A stretch of DNA of 64,000 nucleotides, taken from Sipunculus nudus. Lineage: Eukaryota > Annelida > Sipuncula > Golfingiida > Sipunculidae. Each line of letters starts with the position of its first letter. The first letter of the stretch is position 1. The position numbers were made by a program, and so were the translations under genes. Under the pieces are notes generated by a model. It saw only the letters and a program-made list of their open reading frames with translations. It was not told the origin of the DNA and did no database searches. Positions 13,421 through 26,749 of this stretch are shown one piece after another. The stretch lies in assembly GCA_026874595.1 (NCBI GenBank), contig CM049315.1, positions 446,001-510,000 of the forward strand. Reading direction: 5' to 3'.

Positions 13421-14720
13421 AACACCATCACTATACTACCAGTCATTAAGTAATACATAGTATGAGTGGAGGTCATTCACTTACCACCATCACTGTAATA
13501 CCAGTCATTAAGTAATATATACTAGGAGTGGAGGTCATTTACTTACCATCATCACTGTAATACCAGTCATTAAGTAAAACATAGTAAGAGTGGAGGTCAT
13601 TCACTTACCACCATCACTATACTACCAGTCATTAAGTAATACATAGTAGGAGTGGAGGTCATTCACTTACCATCATCACTATACAACCAGTCATTAAGTA
13701 ATACATAGTAGGAGTGGAGGTCATTCACTTACCATCATCACTGTAATACCAGTCATTAAGTAAAACATAGTAGGAGTGGAGGTCATTCACTTACCACCAT
13801 CACTGTAATACCAGTCATTAAGTAAAACACAGTAGGAGTGGAGGTCATTCACTTACCACCATCACTATACAACCAGTCATTAAGTAATACATAGTAGGAG
13901 TGGAGGTCATTCACTTACCACCATCACTGTAATACCAGTCATTAAGTAATACATGGCAGGAGGTAGGGGTCATTCACTTACCACCATCACTATACTACCA
14001 GTCATTAAGTAATACATAGTAGGATTGGGGTTCATTCACTTACCACCATCACTGTATCACCAGTCATTAAGTAATACATAGTAGGAGTGGAGGTCATTCA
14101 CTTACCATCATCACTGTAATACCAGTCATTAAGTAATACATAGTAGGAGTGGAGGTCATTCACTTACCACCATCACTGTAATACCAGTCATTAAGTAATA
14201 CATAGTAGGAGTGGAGGTCATTCAGTTACCACGATCACTGTAATACCAGTCATTAAGTAATACATAGTAGGAGTGGAGGTCATTCACTTACCACCATCAC
14301 TGAAATACCAGTCATTAAGTAATACATAGTAGGAGTGGAGGTCATTCACTTACCACCATCACTGTAATACCAGTCATTAAGTAATACATGGCAGGAGGTG
14401 GTTGTCATTCACTTACTACTATCACTATACAACCAGTCATTAAGTAATACATAGTAGGAGTGGAGGTCATTCACTTACCACCATCACTGTAATACCAGAC
14501 ATTAAGTAATACATGGCAGGAGGTGGGGGTCATTCAATTACTACTATCACTAAACAACCAGCCATTAAGTAATATATGGGAGGAGTGGAGGTCATTCACT
14601 TACCACCATCACTGTAATACCAGTCATTAAGTAATACATAGTAGGAGTGGAGGTCATTCATTTACCACCATCACTATACAACCAGTCATTAAGTAATACA
14701 TAGTAGGAGTGGAGGTCATT

Positions 14721-16406
14721 CACTTACCACCATCACTATACAACCAGTCATTAAGTAATACATAGTAGGAGTGGAGGTCATTCACTTACCACCATCACTG
14801 TAATACCAGTCATTAAGTAATACATGGCAGGAGGTGGTTGTCATTCACTTACTACTATCACTATACAACCAGTCATTAAGTAATTCATAGTAGGAGTGGA
14901 GGTCATTCACTTACCACCATCACTGTAATACCAGTCATTAAGTAATACATGGCAGGAGGTGGGGGTCATTCAATTACTACTATCACTATACAACCAACCA
15001 TTAAGTAAAACCTGGGAGGAGTGGAGGTCATTCACTTACCACCATCACTGTAATACCAGTCATTAAGTAATACATAGTAGGAGTGGAGGTCATTCATTTA
15101 CCACCATCACTGTAATACCAGTCATTAAGTAATACATAGTAGGAGTGGAGGTCATTCACTTACCACCATCACTGTAATACCAGTCATTAAGTGATACATG
15201 GCAGGAGGTGGGGGTCATTCACTTACTACTATCACTATACAACCAGTCATTAAGTAATACATGGGAGGAGTGGAGGTCATTCACTTACTACTATCACTAT
15301 ACAACCAGTCATTAAGTAATACATAGTAGGAGTGCAGGTCATTAACTTACCACCATCACTGTAATACCAGTCATTAGGTAATACATGGCAGGAGGTGGGG
15401 GTCATTCAATTACTACTATCACTATACAACCAGCCATTAAGTAATACATAGGAGGAGTGGAGGTCATTCACTTACCACCATCACTGTAATACCAGTCATT
15501 AAGTAATACATAGTAGGAGTGGAGGTCATTCAGTTACCACGATCACTGTAATACCAGTCATTAAGTAATACATAGTAGGAGTGGAGGTCATTCACTTACC
15601 ACCATCACTGTAATACCAGTCATTAAGTAATACATAATAGGAGTGGAGGTCATTCACTTACCACCATCACTGTAATACCAGTCATTAAGTAATACATGGC
15701 AGGAGGTGGTTGTCATTCACTTACTACTATCACTATACAACCAGTCATTAAGTAATACATAGGAGGAGTGGAGTTCATTCACTTACCACCATCACTATTC
15801 TACCAGTCATTGAGTAGTACCTTGGAGGAGATGGGGGTCATTAACTTACCAGCATCACTATACTACCAGTAGTAAAGTAATACCTGGGAGGGTGGAAGTC
15901 ATTAACTTACCACCATCACTATACTACCAGTCATTAAGTAACACATTGGAGGAGGTCGGGGTCATTCACTTACCACTATCACTATACTACAAGTCATTGA
16001 GTAATACCTGGGGAAAAAGGTGGAGGTCATTCACTTACCACCATCACTGTAATATCAGTCATTCAGAAATACATAGGAGGAATGGAGGTCATGAATTTAC
16101 CAACATCACTTTACTACCAGTCATTTTGTAATATATTGGAGGAGTTGGAAGTCATTTACTTAACACCATCACTTTACAACAAGTCATTAAGTAGTACCTT
16201 TGAGGAGTTTGGGGTCATTAACGTACCACCATCACTATACTACCAGTCATTAAGTAATAAATGGGAGGAGGTGGGCGTCTTTCACTTACCATCATCACTA
16301 TACAACCAGTGACTAAGTAATACATCAGAGGAGTGGAGGTCATTCACTTACCATCGTCACTATACTACCAGTCATTAAGTAATACATAGGAGGAGTGGAG
16401 GTCATT
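14721..16406 (+). repeat. 1,686-bp tandem duplication, left copy
   Basis: Sequence from 'cacttaccaccatcactata' at 14721 matches the sequence 1,686 bp downstream throughout the lines compared, including rare variants (caaccaaccattaagtaaaa, ccattaggtaat, ctattctaccagtcattgag). I saw no difference in the lines checked. It spans about 27 monomers of mixed class. Confidence 0.9.
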
Positions 16407-18092
16407 CACTTACCACCATCACTATACAACCAGTCATTAAGTAATACATAGTAGGAGTGGAGGTCATTCACTTACCACCATCACTGTAATACCAGTCATT
16501 AAGTAATACATGGCAGGAGGTGGTTGTCATTCACTTACTACTATCACTATACAACCAGTCATTAAGTAATTCATAGTAGGAGTGGAGGTCATTCACTTAC
16601 CACCATCACTGTAATACCAGTCATTAAGTAATACATGGCAGGAGGTGGGGGTCATTCAATTACTACTATCACTATACAACCAACCATTAAGTAAAACCTG
16701 GGAGGAGTGGAGGTCATTCACTTACCACCATCACTGTAATACCAGTCATTAAGTAATACATAGTAGGAGTGGAGGTCATTCATTTACCACCATCACTGTA
16801 ATACCAGTCATTAAGTAATACATAGTAGGAGTGGAGGTCATTCACTTACCACCATCACTGTAATACCAGTCATTAAGTGATACATGGCAGGAGGTGGGGG
16901 TCATTCACTTACTACTATCACTATACAACCAGTCATTAAGTAATACATGGGAGGAGTGGAGGTCATTCACTTACTACTATCACTATACAACCAGTCATTA
17001 AGTAATACATAGTAGGAGTGCAGGTCATTAACTTACCACCATCACTGTAATACCAGTCATTAGGTAATACATGGCAGGAGGTGGGGGTCATTCAATTACT
17101 ACTATCACTATACAACCAGCCATTAAGTAATACATAGGAGGAGTGGAGGTCATTCACTTACCACCATCACTGTAATACCAGTCATTAAGTAATACATAGT
17201 AGGAGTGGAGGTCATTCAGTTACCACGATCACTGTAATACCAGTCATTAAGTAATACATAGTAGGAGTGGAGGTCATTCACTTACCACCATCACTGTAAT
17301 ACCAGTCATTAAGTAATACATAATAGGAGTGGAGGTCATTCACTTACCACCATCACTGTAATACCAGTCATTAAGTAATACATGGCAGGAGGTGGTTGTC
17401 ATTCACTTACTACTATCACTATACAACCAGTCATTAAGTAATACATAGGAGGAGTGGAGTTCATTCACTTACCACCATCACTATTCTACCAGTCATTGAG
17501 TAGTACCTTGGAGGAGATGGGGGTCATTAACTTACCAGCATCACTATACTACCAGTAGTAAAGTAATACCTGGGAGGGTGGAAGTCATTAACTTACCACC
17601 ATCACTATACTACCAGTCATTAAGTAACACATTGGAGGAGGTCGGGGTCATTCACTTACCACTATCACTATACTACAAGTCATTGAGTAATACCTGGGGA
17701 AAAAGGTGGAGGTCATTCACTTACCACCATCACTGTAATATCAGTCATTCAGAAATACATAGGAGGAATGGAGGTCATGAATTTACCAACATCACTTTAC
17801 TACCAGTCATTTTGTAATATATTGGAGGAGTTGGAAGTCATTTACTTAACACCATCACTTTACAACAAGTCATTAAGTAGTACCTTTGAGGAGTTTGGGG
17901 TCATTAACGTACCACCATCACTATACTACCAGTCATTAAGTAATAAATGGGAGGAGGTGGGCGTCTTTCACTTACCATCATCACTATACAACCAGTGACT
18001 AAGTAATACATCAGAGGAGTGGAGGTCATTCACTTACCATCGTCACTATACTACCAGTCATTAAGTAATACATAGGAGGAGTGGAGGTCATT
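16407..18092 (+). repeat. 1,686-bp tandem duplication, right copy
   Basis: Identity with the left copy holds to about 18092-18096. Afterwards the right copy continues as 'caattaccatcgtcac' while the left copy has re-entered the next repeat. This is the footprint of a single recent unequal exchange, unless it is an assembly duplication. Confidence 0.9.
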
Positions 18093-18285
18093 CAATTACC
18101 ATCGTCACTATAATAACAGTCATTAAGTAATACATAGGAGGAGTGGAGGTCATGAACTCACCACCGTCACTATACAACCAGTCATTAAGTAATGCAGAGG
18201 AGGATTGGAGGTCATTCACTTACCACCATCACTATACTACCAGTCATTAAGTAAACTTTGGAGAAGGTGGAGGTCTTAACTTACC

Positions 18286-18446
18286 ACCATTCTCTGTGGG
18301 TGAAGCACAGCCTATAATTATCCTCATTAGTTTATGTGTTTTGCATCTGTGTATTGACGATTAAAAACATATGTACAGCCTTAATCATGATACATTTCAA
18401 TAAAAATAAATCAATCACAGACATTTTGCATTCTAAATACAATACT
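18286..18446 (+). repeat. Non-satellite module within the array, copy 4
   Basis: Same module, 7,069 bp after copy 3. The longer spacing reflects expansion of the simple 62-bp blocks and the 1,686-bp duplication between them. Confidence 0.9.
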
Positions 18447-18991
18447 ACCAGTCATTAAGTAATACCTGTTAGAAGGTAGAGGTCATTAACTTACCACCAT
18501 TACTATTCAAACAGTCATTATGTAATACATTGAAGGAGGTGAAGGTTATTATCATACAACCATCACTATACTACCAGTCATTAAGTAATACCTGGGAGAA
18601 GGTGGAGGTCATTCACTAACCATCATCACTGAAATACCAGTCATTAAGTAATACCTAGGAGAAGGTGGATATCATTCACTTACCACCCTTACTTTTTAAC
18701 CAGTCATTATGTAATACATTGAAGGAGGTGAAGGTTATTATCATACCACCATCACTATACTACCAGTCATTAAGTAATACCTGGGAGAAGGTGAAGATCA
18801 TTTATTAACCACCATCGCTATACAACCAGTCATAAAATAATACCTGGGAGAAGGTGGAGGTCATTCACTAACCATCATCACTGAAATACCAGTCATTAAG
18901 TAGTACATAGTAGGAGTGAAGGTCATTCACTTACCACCATCACTGAAATACCAGTCATTAAGTAATACCTAGGAGAAGGTGGATATCATTC

Positions 18992-18993
<2 letters not shown>

Positions 18994-19028
<35 letters not shown>

Positions 19029-21769
19029 GTTTATTTCTCCAAACATATACAAACGTGTACACAAGATATACACACGTTAACAGTTTTGCAACACGTTACA
19101 AAATTCAAACATACATATACATATACATACATGTATAGCTTGTATACATACCATACATACGTGTATTTACAATATATATATATATATATACATACATATA
19201 TATATATACACACCCATAAACATAAAGCTGCATTTGCAAATATATGCACACAAGCAATGCACACATATACAAAACACACATCCGCATATAGTTGCTATAC
19301 TTTAGTCGAAAACTAGCCTAATATAAGTTTAACACAAAACACAGATCAGAAACCCTCAATACGAAAGGAAAAAATCATATACACTTATGATTATTACGTA
19401 TTAACACTTATACTCGAATATTCGACCACCTGTCATGGAATTTACTAATTCTATTGTTCTTCTTTGCAATGATAAATTCAATATTTTTAACATATGCAAG
19501 GTTTTTTTTTAATCCTGAGAATGAAACAATAATTTGTTTCTGCCTGCTCAAATGAATGTAGCGTTTACTCAAAATGATAAATAAATATCCTGAATATCCT
19601 GTAACAATTTATACTGAAAACATTTTGATTGAGTATCTTGACATAATTTAAATGGTAACAAACAAATTTTACTCCAATCAATCTCATCATTATCATGACA
19701 ATATTTTGATATCTTAGGAATAAGTTGCTTATTATGTAATAGAGCAACAAATACATTATACAAGCGTCTTGAGTTACACTGTTTGAGTGGTATACCCACT
19801 CCATCCTCAGATATTAACAACTCATCAGAATACTCACTTGATACCCTAAATACATCAATATCATATATTTTACAAGATATTTTCGCCTTTTCAACTACTG
19901 CTCTCCATCTTATATATTCCAATTGTTTAACACCTTTGTTTTGCCATGTTTTAAAAGGGATTAATTTTCCATCTAGGTCAAATAAATTATTAATATAAAG
20001 TAAGCCTGATTCATACAAGTTTTTACTAAAAAAAGTAACACTATCAGTACCAATGTTACCATTATACCATATTACCTGATCTACTTTCGGCTTCACTGAT
20101 TTTATCTTTTTCCAAATTTTAAATATACCTGACAGAAACTGGTGTTCATCTTCTAGATTAGAAATAAAATCATAACTATAGTCACAATGCAAAAGTAGAT
20201 CGAAATCTAATCCAACGGTTGCAAGTATGTTTTTCCATATGTCTGTCACTTCTTTTCTTTGGTTTGAAATATACTTTAAAATCCACGTTATCTTGTATGT
20301 TTGTATTATACTATCAACATGAGGGACATTCAATCCCCCAGCAGTCACTGGTTGAATTAAAAGGATCCTTTTCAGTTGTTCCTTCCCTGAATTCCACAGA
20401 AAGGAGAAAATTATTTTATCAATTTCTTTTCTATATTTCAAAGGTGTATCTACACATGTAAATATATACTGAAAAGATGAGACTAGATATGACCTAATAA
20501 TCTGAATCTTTCCTAACAAGGTCAGATTTCTTGTTTTCCAAATTTGGGCTGCTAACCTCATTTTTTTAATTTTGTCTTCAAAATTTAAATAGGCGGCCTT
20601 TTCTTTGCTATATGAAAAATATATGCCTAGTATTTTTATGTGAGATTTTGACCAATTTATATTTAATGGTTTTTCTATGTCATTCCTCTTTGAACCAATC
20701 CACATAGCTTCTGTTTTTTCTATGTTTAGTGTTAACCCAGATATCTTTTTAAACATTTTGACTTTTTCTATTAAGTTTCTTGCAGAATCAGGAGTGGACA
20801 GAACTGCTGTCATATCATCTGCAAAGAGAAGTAATTTAATTTCTTGTCCAAAAATTTTAATTCCTCTGATATTATCATTGTTTCTAATTTGTATTGCCAA
20901 AATTTAAATACAAAGAATGAATAAATATGGAGACAATGGGTCACCCTGCCTCACACCTCTACCAATTGGAAAGTACTGAGATGTTGTGCCATTATTTATT
21001 ATACAACTTTTAATATTTTTATAAATTGTTTTAATCCAACCAATAAATGACGGTCCAAAATTAAAATACCACAAAACTTTAATCAAAAATGACCATTCCA
21101 AGGAGTCGAAAGCTTTTTCAAAATCCAGTGCTAATATCAAACCTTCCTTTCTATATCTCTTGGTATAATTCATAATTTCTGTTAAAAGTCTGATACTAGT
21201 AAAAATGTCTCTCCCTTTAACATATCCAAACTGATTTGAATGAATTAATTTTGGAATTATCTTTTGTAATCTTAGAGACAGTGCTTTTGATCCTATTTTA
21301 TAGTCGACATTTAACAGTGAAATCGGCCTCCAGTTCTTAAGTTTTGTACGATCTTTATTTTTATCTATTTAGGTAATAACTGCTTGTTTTATGGAAGGTG
21401 ACAGTTCGCCAACTTCATGTGAATAATTAAGACTATCAACTAAATATTTTCCAAACATAGGCCAGAACTGTTTATAAAATTCAGAACAAATTCCATCATT
21501 CCCTGGACTTTTATTTGCTTTCATAAGCATTAAAGCTTTGTGACATTCCTCTATACTTAATTTACCTTCACAAATACTTTGATCTTGAGTATTTAGAGAG
21601 ATAATGTTACTCATATTCAAATTATTTAAATTACATTGCTGACTGTCAAGAATGGTGGAGGAATATAAAATTTCATAAAAATTAACTATCTGCTTCAAGA
21701 TCTGTTTGTTATTCTTGACAACTTGTCCATCATTTAGTATTAGTTTCCTTACTGTTTTGTTCTTTTTGT
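18994..21769 (-). mobile_element. 5'-truncated L1/Tx1-like LINE inserted in the satellite
   Basis: A ~2.78 kb minus-strand element. Its 3' end is the 31-base T run at 18994-19024 (a poly(A) tail on the minus strand). Its 5' end is cut within the reverse transcriptase N-terminal region and joins satellite at ~21770. The left flank stops after 'atatcattcac' and the right flank resumes at 'cactgtaatacc', so about 10 bp of the expected monomer is missing and there is no clear target-site duplication beyond a shared 'ttcac'. The 3' untranslated part (19025-19568) is rich in 'acatatac' simple repeats. The L1/Tx1-type assignment rests on motif style only. Confidence 0.85.
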
Positions 21770-21770
21770 T
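19569..21770 (-). pseudogene. Reverse transcriptase ORF2 fragment, two in-frame stops
   Basis: One continuous minus-strand frame encodes the RT and post-RT region. In order it shows the KSPGNDG block (near 21510-21490), NWRPISLLN (near 21330), QFGY..GRD, ALDFEKAFDSLEW (near 21130), GVRQGDPLSPYLF (near 20950), the catalytic FADD (20825-20814), LTLLGKIQIIRS and the post-RT SFLWNSG / GGLNVPH blocks. Two TAA stops interrupt it, one at ~21369 just before NWRP and one at ~20901 just after the GDPLSP block. Each looks like a single-base change, as no frameshift was found between them. The endonuclease and ORF1 are missing through 5' truncation. The first codons of the longest ORF are supplied by satellite DNA. 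It would have provided target-primed reverse transcription but is not functional here. Confidence 0.9.
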
Positions 21771-21779
21771 CACTGTAAT

Positions 21780-23410
21780 ACCAGTCATTAAGTAATACCT
21801 AGGAGAAGGTGAAGATCATTTATTAACCACCATCGCTATACAACCAGTCATAAAATAATACCTGGGAGAAGGTGGAGGTCATTCACTAACCATCATTACT
21901 GAAATACCAGTCATAAAGTAATACCTAGGAGAAGGTGGATATCATTCACTTACCACCCTTACTTTTTAACCAGTCATTATGTAATACATTGAAGGAGGTG
22001 AAGGTTATTATCATACCACCATCACTATACTACCAGTCATTAAGTAATACCTTGGAGAAGGTGGAGGTCATTCACTAACCACTATCACTGTTATACCAGT
22101 CATTAAGTAATACCTAGGAGAAGGTGGATATCATTCACTTACCACCCTTACTTTTTAACCAGTCATTATGTAATACATTGAAGGAGGTGAAGGTTATTAT
22201 CATACCACCATCACTATACTACCAGTCATTAAGTAATACCTTGGAGAAGGTGGAGGTCATTCACTAACCACCATCACTGTTATACCAGTCATTAAGTAAT
22301 ACCTAGGAGAAGGTGGATATCATTCACTTACCACCCTTACTTTTTAACCAGTCATTATGTAATACATTGAAGGAGGTGAAGGTTATTATCATACCACCAT
22401 CACTATACAACCAGTCATAAAGTAATACCTGGGAGAAGGTGGAGGTAATTCACTAACCACCATCACTGTTATACCAGTCATTAAGTAATACCTAGGAGAA
22501 GGTGGATATCATTCACTTACCACCCTTACTTTTTAACCAGTCATTATGTAATACATTGAAGGAGGTGAAGGTTATTATCATACCACCATCACTATACAAC
22601 CAGTCATTAAGTAATACCTGGGAGAAGGTGGAGGTCATTCACTAACCATCATCACTGTAATACAGTCATTAAGTAATACCTAGGAGAAGGTGGATATCAT
22701 TCACTTACCACCCTTACTTTTTAACCAGTCATTATGTAATACATTGAAGGAGGTGAAGGTTATTATCATACCACCATCACTATACTACCAGTCATTAAGT
22801 AATACCTTGGAGAAGGTGGAGGTCATTCACTAACCACCATCACTGTTATACCAGTCATTAAGTAATACCTAGGAGAAGGTGGATATCATTCACTTACCAC
22901 CCTTACTTTTTAACCAGTCATTATGTAATACATTGAAGGAGGTGAAGGTTATTATCATACCACCATCACTATACAACCAGTCATAAAGTAATACCTGGGA
23001 GAAGGTGGAGGTAATTCACTAACCACCATCACTGTTATACCAGTCATTAAGTAATACCTAGGAGAAGGTGGATATCATTCACTTACCACCCTTACTTTTT
23101 AACCAGTCATTATGTAATACATTGAAGGAGGTGAAGGTTATTATCATACCACCATCACTATACAACCAGTCATAAAGTAATACCTGGAAAAAGGTGGAGG
23201 TCATTCACTAACCACCATCACTGTTATACCAGTCATTAAGTAATACCTAGGAGAAGGTGGATATCATTCACTTACCACCCTTACTTTTTAACCAGTCATT
23301 ATGTAATACATTGAAGGAGGTGAAGGTTATTATCATACCACCATCACTATACAACCAGTCATAAAGTAATACCTGGGAGAAGGTGGAGGTCATTCACTAA
23401 CCACCATCAC
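21780..23410 (+). repeat. 189-bp trimeric higher-order repeat, block 2
   Basis: The marker 'cccttactttttaacc' occurs at 21956, 22145, 22334, 22523, 22711, 22900, 23089 and 23278, eight copies spaced 188-189 bp. Each period contains a 'cattgaaggaggtgaagg' monomer, a 'cctgggagaagg/ccttggagaagg' monomer and a 'cctaggagaaggtggatatc' monomer. It continues the type seen before the LINE at 18530-18780, so the LINE landed inside this block. Confidence 0.95.
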
Positions 23411-23973
23411 TGTTATACCAGTCATTAAGTAATACATAGTAGGAGTGGAGGTCATTCACGTACCACCATCACTGTAATACCAGTCATTAAGTAATACATA
23501 GTAGGAGTGGAGTTCATTCACGTACCACCATCACTGTAATACCAGTCATTTAGTAATACATAGTAGGAGTGGAGGTCATTCACTTACCACCATCACTGTA
23601 ATACCAGTCATTAAGTAATACATAGTAGGAGTGGAGGTCATTCACTTACCACCACCACTATACTACCAGTCATTAAGTAATACATAGTAGGAGTGGAGGT
23701 CATTCACTTACCACCATCACTGTAATACCAGTCATTAAGTAATACATAGTAGGAGTGGAGGTCATTCACTTACCACCATCACTATACAACCAGTCATTAA
23801 GTAATACATAGTAGGAGTGGAGGTCATTCACTTACCACCATCACTGTAATACCAGTCATTAAGTAATACCTGTGAGAAGGTGGAGGTCATTAACTTACCA
23901 CCATTACTATTCAAACAGTCATTATGTAATACATTGGAGGAATTGGAGGTTATTAACTTACCACCATCCACTA

Positions 23974-25263
23974 CGTCCTACCTTACTTCATCTTCATTTA
24001 ATAGACAGTGCTACATTTATAAAGACCATGGCCCAATCTTTAAAAACAGTTTATACAATATGGATTTGACAACTTCATAACGGTGCATAAATTCTATTTT
24101 ATCAGATTGCTACCTCATCTACATTTAATTGACAAAGCCAAAACCAAGAAATGTGCCTAAAATACGTAGAACCCTTTTTTGTTTGGAATATATGTTTGTA
24201 TAAATTATAGTATTTCGAATATAAAATCCAATAATGATTGCAGACACATTTACAGTGCAGTTATGCTTTCCTGTTCAGCAACACCGATTTAGCTTACCAT
24301 AAATGCACAACTAACCTAATTACTAACTATAAATCTGAATCCCAATGGATACATGCCTCCGCCATATGGGTGTCCCTCTTTGGGATGCACCCTAGCCGGT
24401 GTGCACATCCACCTCATTACTAAGAGCAAACGTTTCAAAAGCGTCTGCCTTCAGTTATTTTTATCTCATATTTCCTGGTTCATTCGTGCATAAGTGCCAT
24501 GTGAATTATTGTTAAAGATATCGACAGATCACATTTTGTTGCATCAAAACTTCGTTAAAAGTATTTCTTCTAAAACCTGAAATATCTTCTTCTTAAAGGG
24601 AGTTTCCCTTGATCTCATTAGATGTCTGATTTAAGAAGCATAAATGTCGTGCTGAGTTCTGGATTAACCTTTCAGTCATTAACGTATAAAAGTAAAAACA
24701 TTTATTTTAGATCAGATGACTATAATGAGCATAAAATTCAATAGAGTAAAAACTTAAAAAAAGTGTCATTTCTTCTGTCGTTTTTTAATCTTATATAGAT
24801 GATATATGTTTAACATCATTTTAATGAATCGGTTACGTACATTGCCATAGATATGCATACCTTTCGTTTATATATCCTGCATATCATTACGTGAACCGGA
24901 AGCAGATAATAATACATTAGCTATGTGTGTGTAAAAATGGAATCATTATGTTTTGCCCATTAGTAAGTTGAACTCATGCAATTTACGTTTGCGTAAACAA
25001 ATTAGACGAGATGATATATCATTAATTTCTAGGATAATATTAATATAGTTTTGCTTGATCTATGTGATTACTTCCTGAAATGGAAGGTTGCTGATATTAC
25101 TTTTACAATTACTCATGAATTTATATGTGAACTTGTATAGGAGTCTACGAATAAAATGCTGAGTTATATTTAATTATTGCTGATGAAGAAAAAAAGTCAA
25201 ACTTTGTCAACTGGCATTCATTCGAAGCTCTGTCGTCTCATTATTAGGTTCGGCTCTCATTTG
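23974..25263. other. Unassigned AT-rich sequence
   Basis: The satellite ends at about 23973 after 'cttaccaccatcca'. No coding or RNA feature is visible beyond it. A 22-bp phrase near 24340 (atcccaatgga...catgcctccgc) recurs at 31141, suggesting a short degraded repeat. Confidence 0.5.
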
Positions 25264-25411
25264 GCATGGCTGGTCTCCGCTGCTGGGATCGGTGTGGGGG
25301 GCATGGCTGGTCTCCGCTGCTGGGATCGGTGTGGGGGGCATGGCTGGTCTCCGCTGCTGGGATCGGTGTGGGGGGCATGGCTGGTCTCCGCTGCTGGGAT
25401 CGGTGTGTGTG
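25264..25411 (+). repeat. 37-bp minisatellite, four copies, plus (GT)n
   Basis: 'gcatggctggtctccgctgc' recurs at 25264, 25301, 25338 and 25375, exactly 37 bp apart and essentially identical. A (GT)n tract follows at ~25404-25421. The unit is much more GC-rich than its surroundings. The ORF across it (25177-25602) is a product of the repeat. Confidence 0.95.
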
Positions 25412-25421
25412 TGTGTGTGTG

Positions 25422-26749
25422 GGGAGGGGGTGCATGCTACTTCTGCCTCTGTGGGTGTGATGCTGTAGCGCAGGCCTTTAAAATCACTACTATAACGTTT
25501 AAAAATGACATGGTGCTAGGAAGCCGCTCGGGCCTAGATGATTTGCATGTAGAGGAAGACCACCAAACACTGTCCGCGCTCAGCCTGATTAAAACAGCTT
25601 AATATACGCGACCAGGAACCGTAACGCGGTAATGCGGAATCATTTGGTCCAATTTTATGTGCATGCAGGGGATAAGTTCGTGCTACGCTGTCGGTTGGTT
25701 AGAAATTGATTATTTAAACAGCAGGTCACTCGGGGTCCTCCGTCAGTCGTTTCATACCTTGTGTCTTTATAGAACTATGTGTATCATAAGCTAAATAGGG
25801 GTCATTTAGGCATGTTTTAATGGCGATTTCAAAGTTCTGTGGGCAGTGTGGCTGTAGCCTCCTACGGTCACCGGTATGGTAAAAACAGGTCCCTGGCTTG
25901 CCTTGCTTCGCATCGTGTGTATCGGCTCCATTTATTAAAAAATTAACCAAAATTACACTTAAGAAGCGCCTGGCGCTAAGGTCCTAGACTTTTAAATTTC
26001 CTTCTCAAGCATTTCCAGTGTTGCTTTGTCATATCAAACCTCTTTCTGACTGACTGACTGTTGAATTATTGTCGTATTGAATGTTGAAAGCATATTCTGA
26101 AAAAAGGAATAAATCATGTAATGATGGATATATCTCGATTTCAGGAATGATGGGGCCCGTAAGACCGACTCTAAATAAATCTCTTCTTACATGATTGTGG
26201 ATTAAGTCCTGTTTGTGACATGAGAGATTTTGCAGTGATATCAAATACTTTTATGGACTACAACTGAATCGTCACTTCTCTTTGCCATGTATATTCAAAT
26301 ATTGTGATGTTGATTTCTCACTCATATACCAAAATACCTGTACGGCAATAGGAAGGATGGTCATTGCAGCGCAGATTTTCAGTATGACTACCATTATGAC
26401 TCATAAGTAGACCAACTGAGTTTGTATTCAAAGTTAGTGTGACTCGGTTAGCCAAATTATGAGTAAAGTAGTAGGGCACAGATCCCCAGAGAAACGGTGC
26501 TCGTTGAGCACGGGAAACCCCAAGCTCAATTGATCGCCGAATATTCACCACTAATATTTAAACAACATCGAGGTGTCCGTTTAAGATTTTCTGTCAGGTT
26601 AAGTCACTTAAAATTGTTACATCCCCGTAGTAGCTCAACATGTTTTTTTATGATTTCTGATGTTTGTATGTTTTTTTTTCTTTCAGAATCTTTGATGACA
26701 TACTAATAGGCATAAGATAGAAAACCTTCCTTAAATATAAACTTGTTAT
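25422..26749. other. Unassigned sequence
   Basis: No recognisable gene, repeat pair or RNA. Small ORFs on both strands lack motifs. Confidence 0.45.

Larger units (their letters stand above)
5325..23973. repeat. 62-bp satellite array with higher-order structure
   Basis: About 15.8 kb of tandem monomers, excluding the LINE insertion, or roughly 250 copies by length. The commonest monomer is exactly 62 bp and contains cagtcattaagtaatacata, then gtaggagtggaggtcattca, then cttaccaccatcactgtaat. Variant classes of 62-64 bp carry 'cctgggagaaggtgg', 'tttttaaccagtcattatg' with 'cattgaaggaggtg', 'catggcaggaggtgg' and 'ccttggaggagatgg'. Each monomer has GGWGG-type and CCACC arms that could pair across 'aggtcattcactta'. 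Monomer types are grouped into local blocks rather than mixed at random, which indicates repeated local amplification. ORFs through the array exist only because some units are 63 bp and stay in frame. Confidence 0.97.

Noticed and set aside
5325-23973. CRISPR-like regular repeats.
   Set aside because: The array has no unique spacers: whole 62-bp units repeat end to end, in a eukaryotic context.
24330-24365. 22-bp phrase shared with 31131-31165 as a possible SINE core or exon encoding SQWIHASA.
   Set aside because: The similarity is too short, does not extend on either side with confidence, and no pol III boxes accompany it.
25177-25602. 141-codon Gly/Trp/Cys-rich ORF.
   Set aside because: It is read through a four-copy 37-bp minisatellite and a (GT)n tract, with open frames on both strands.
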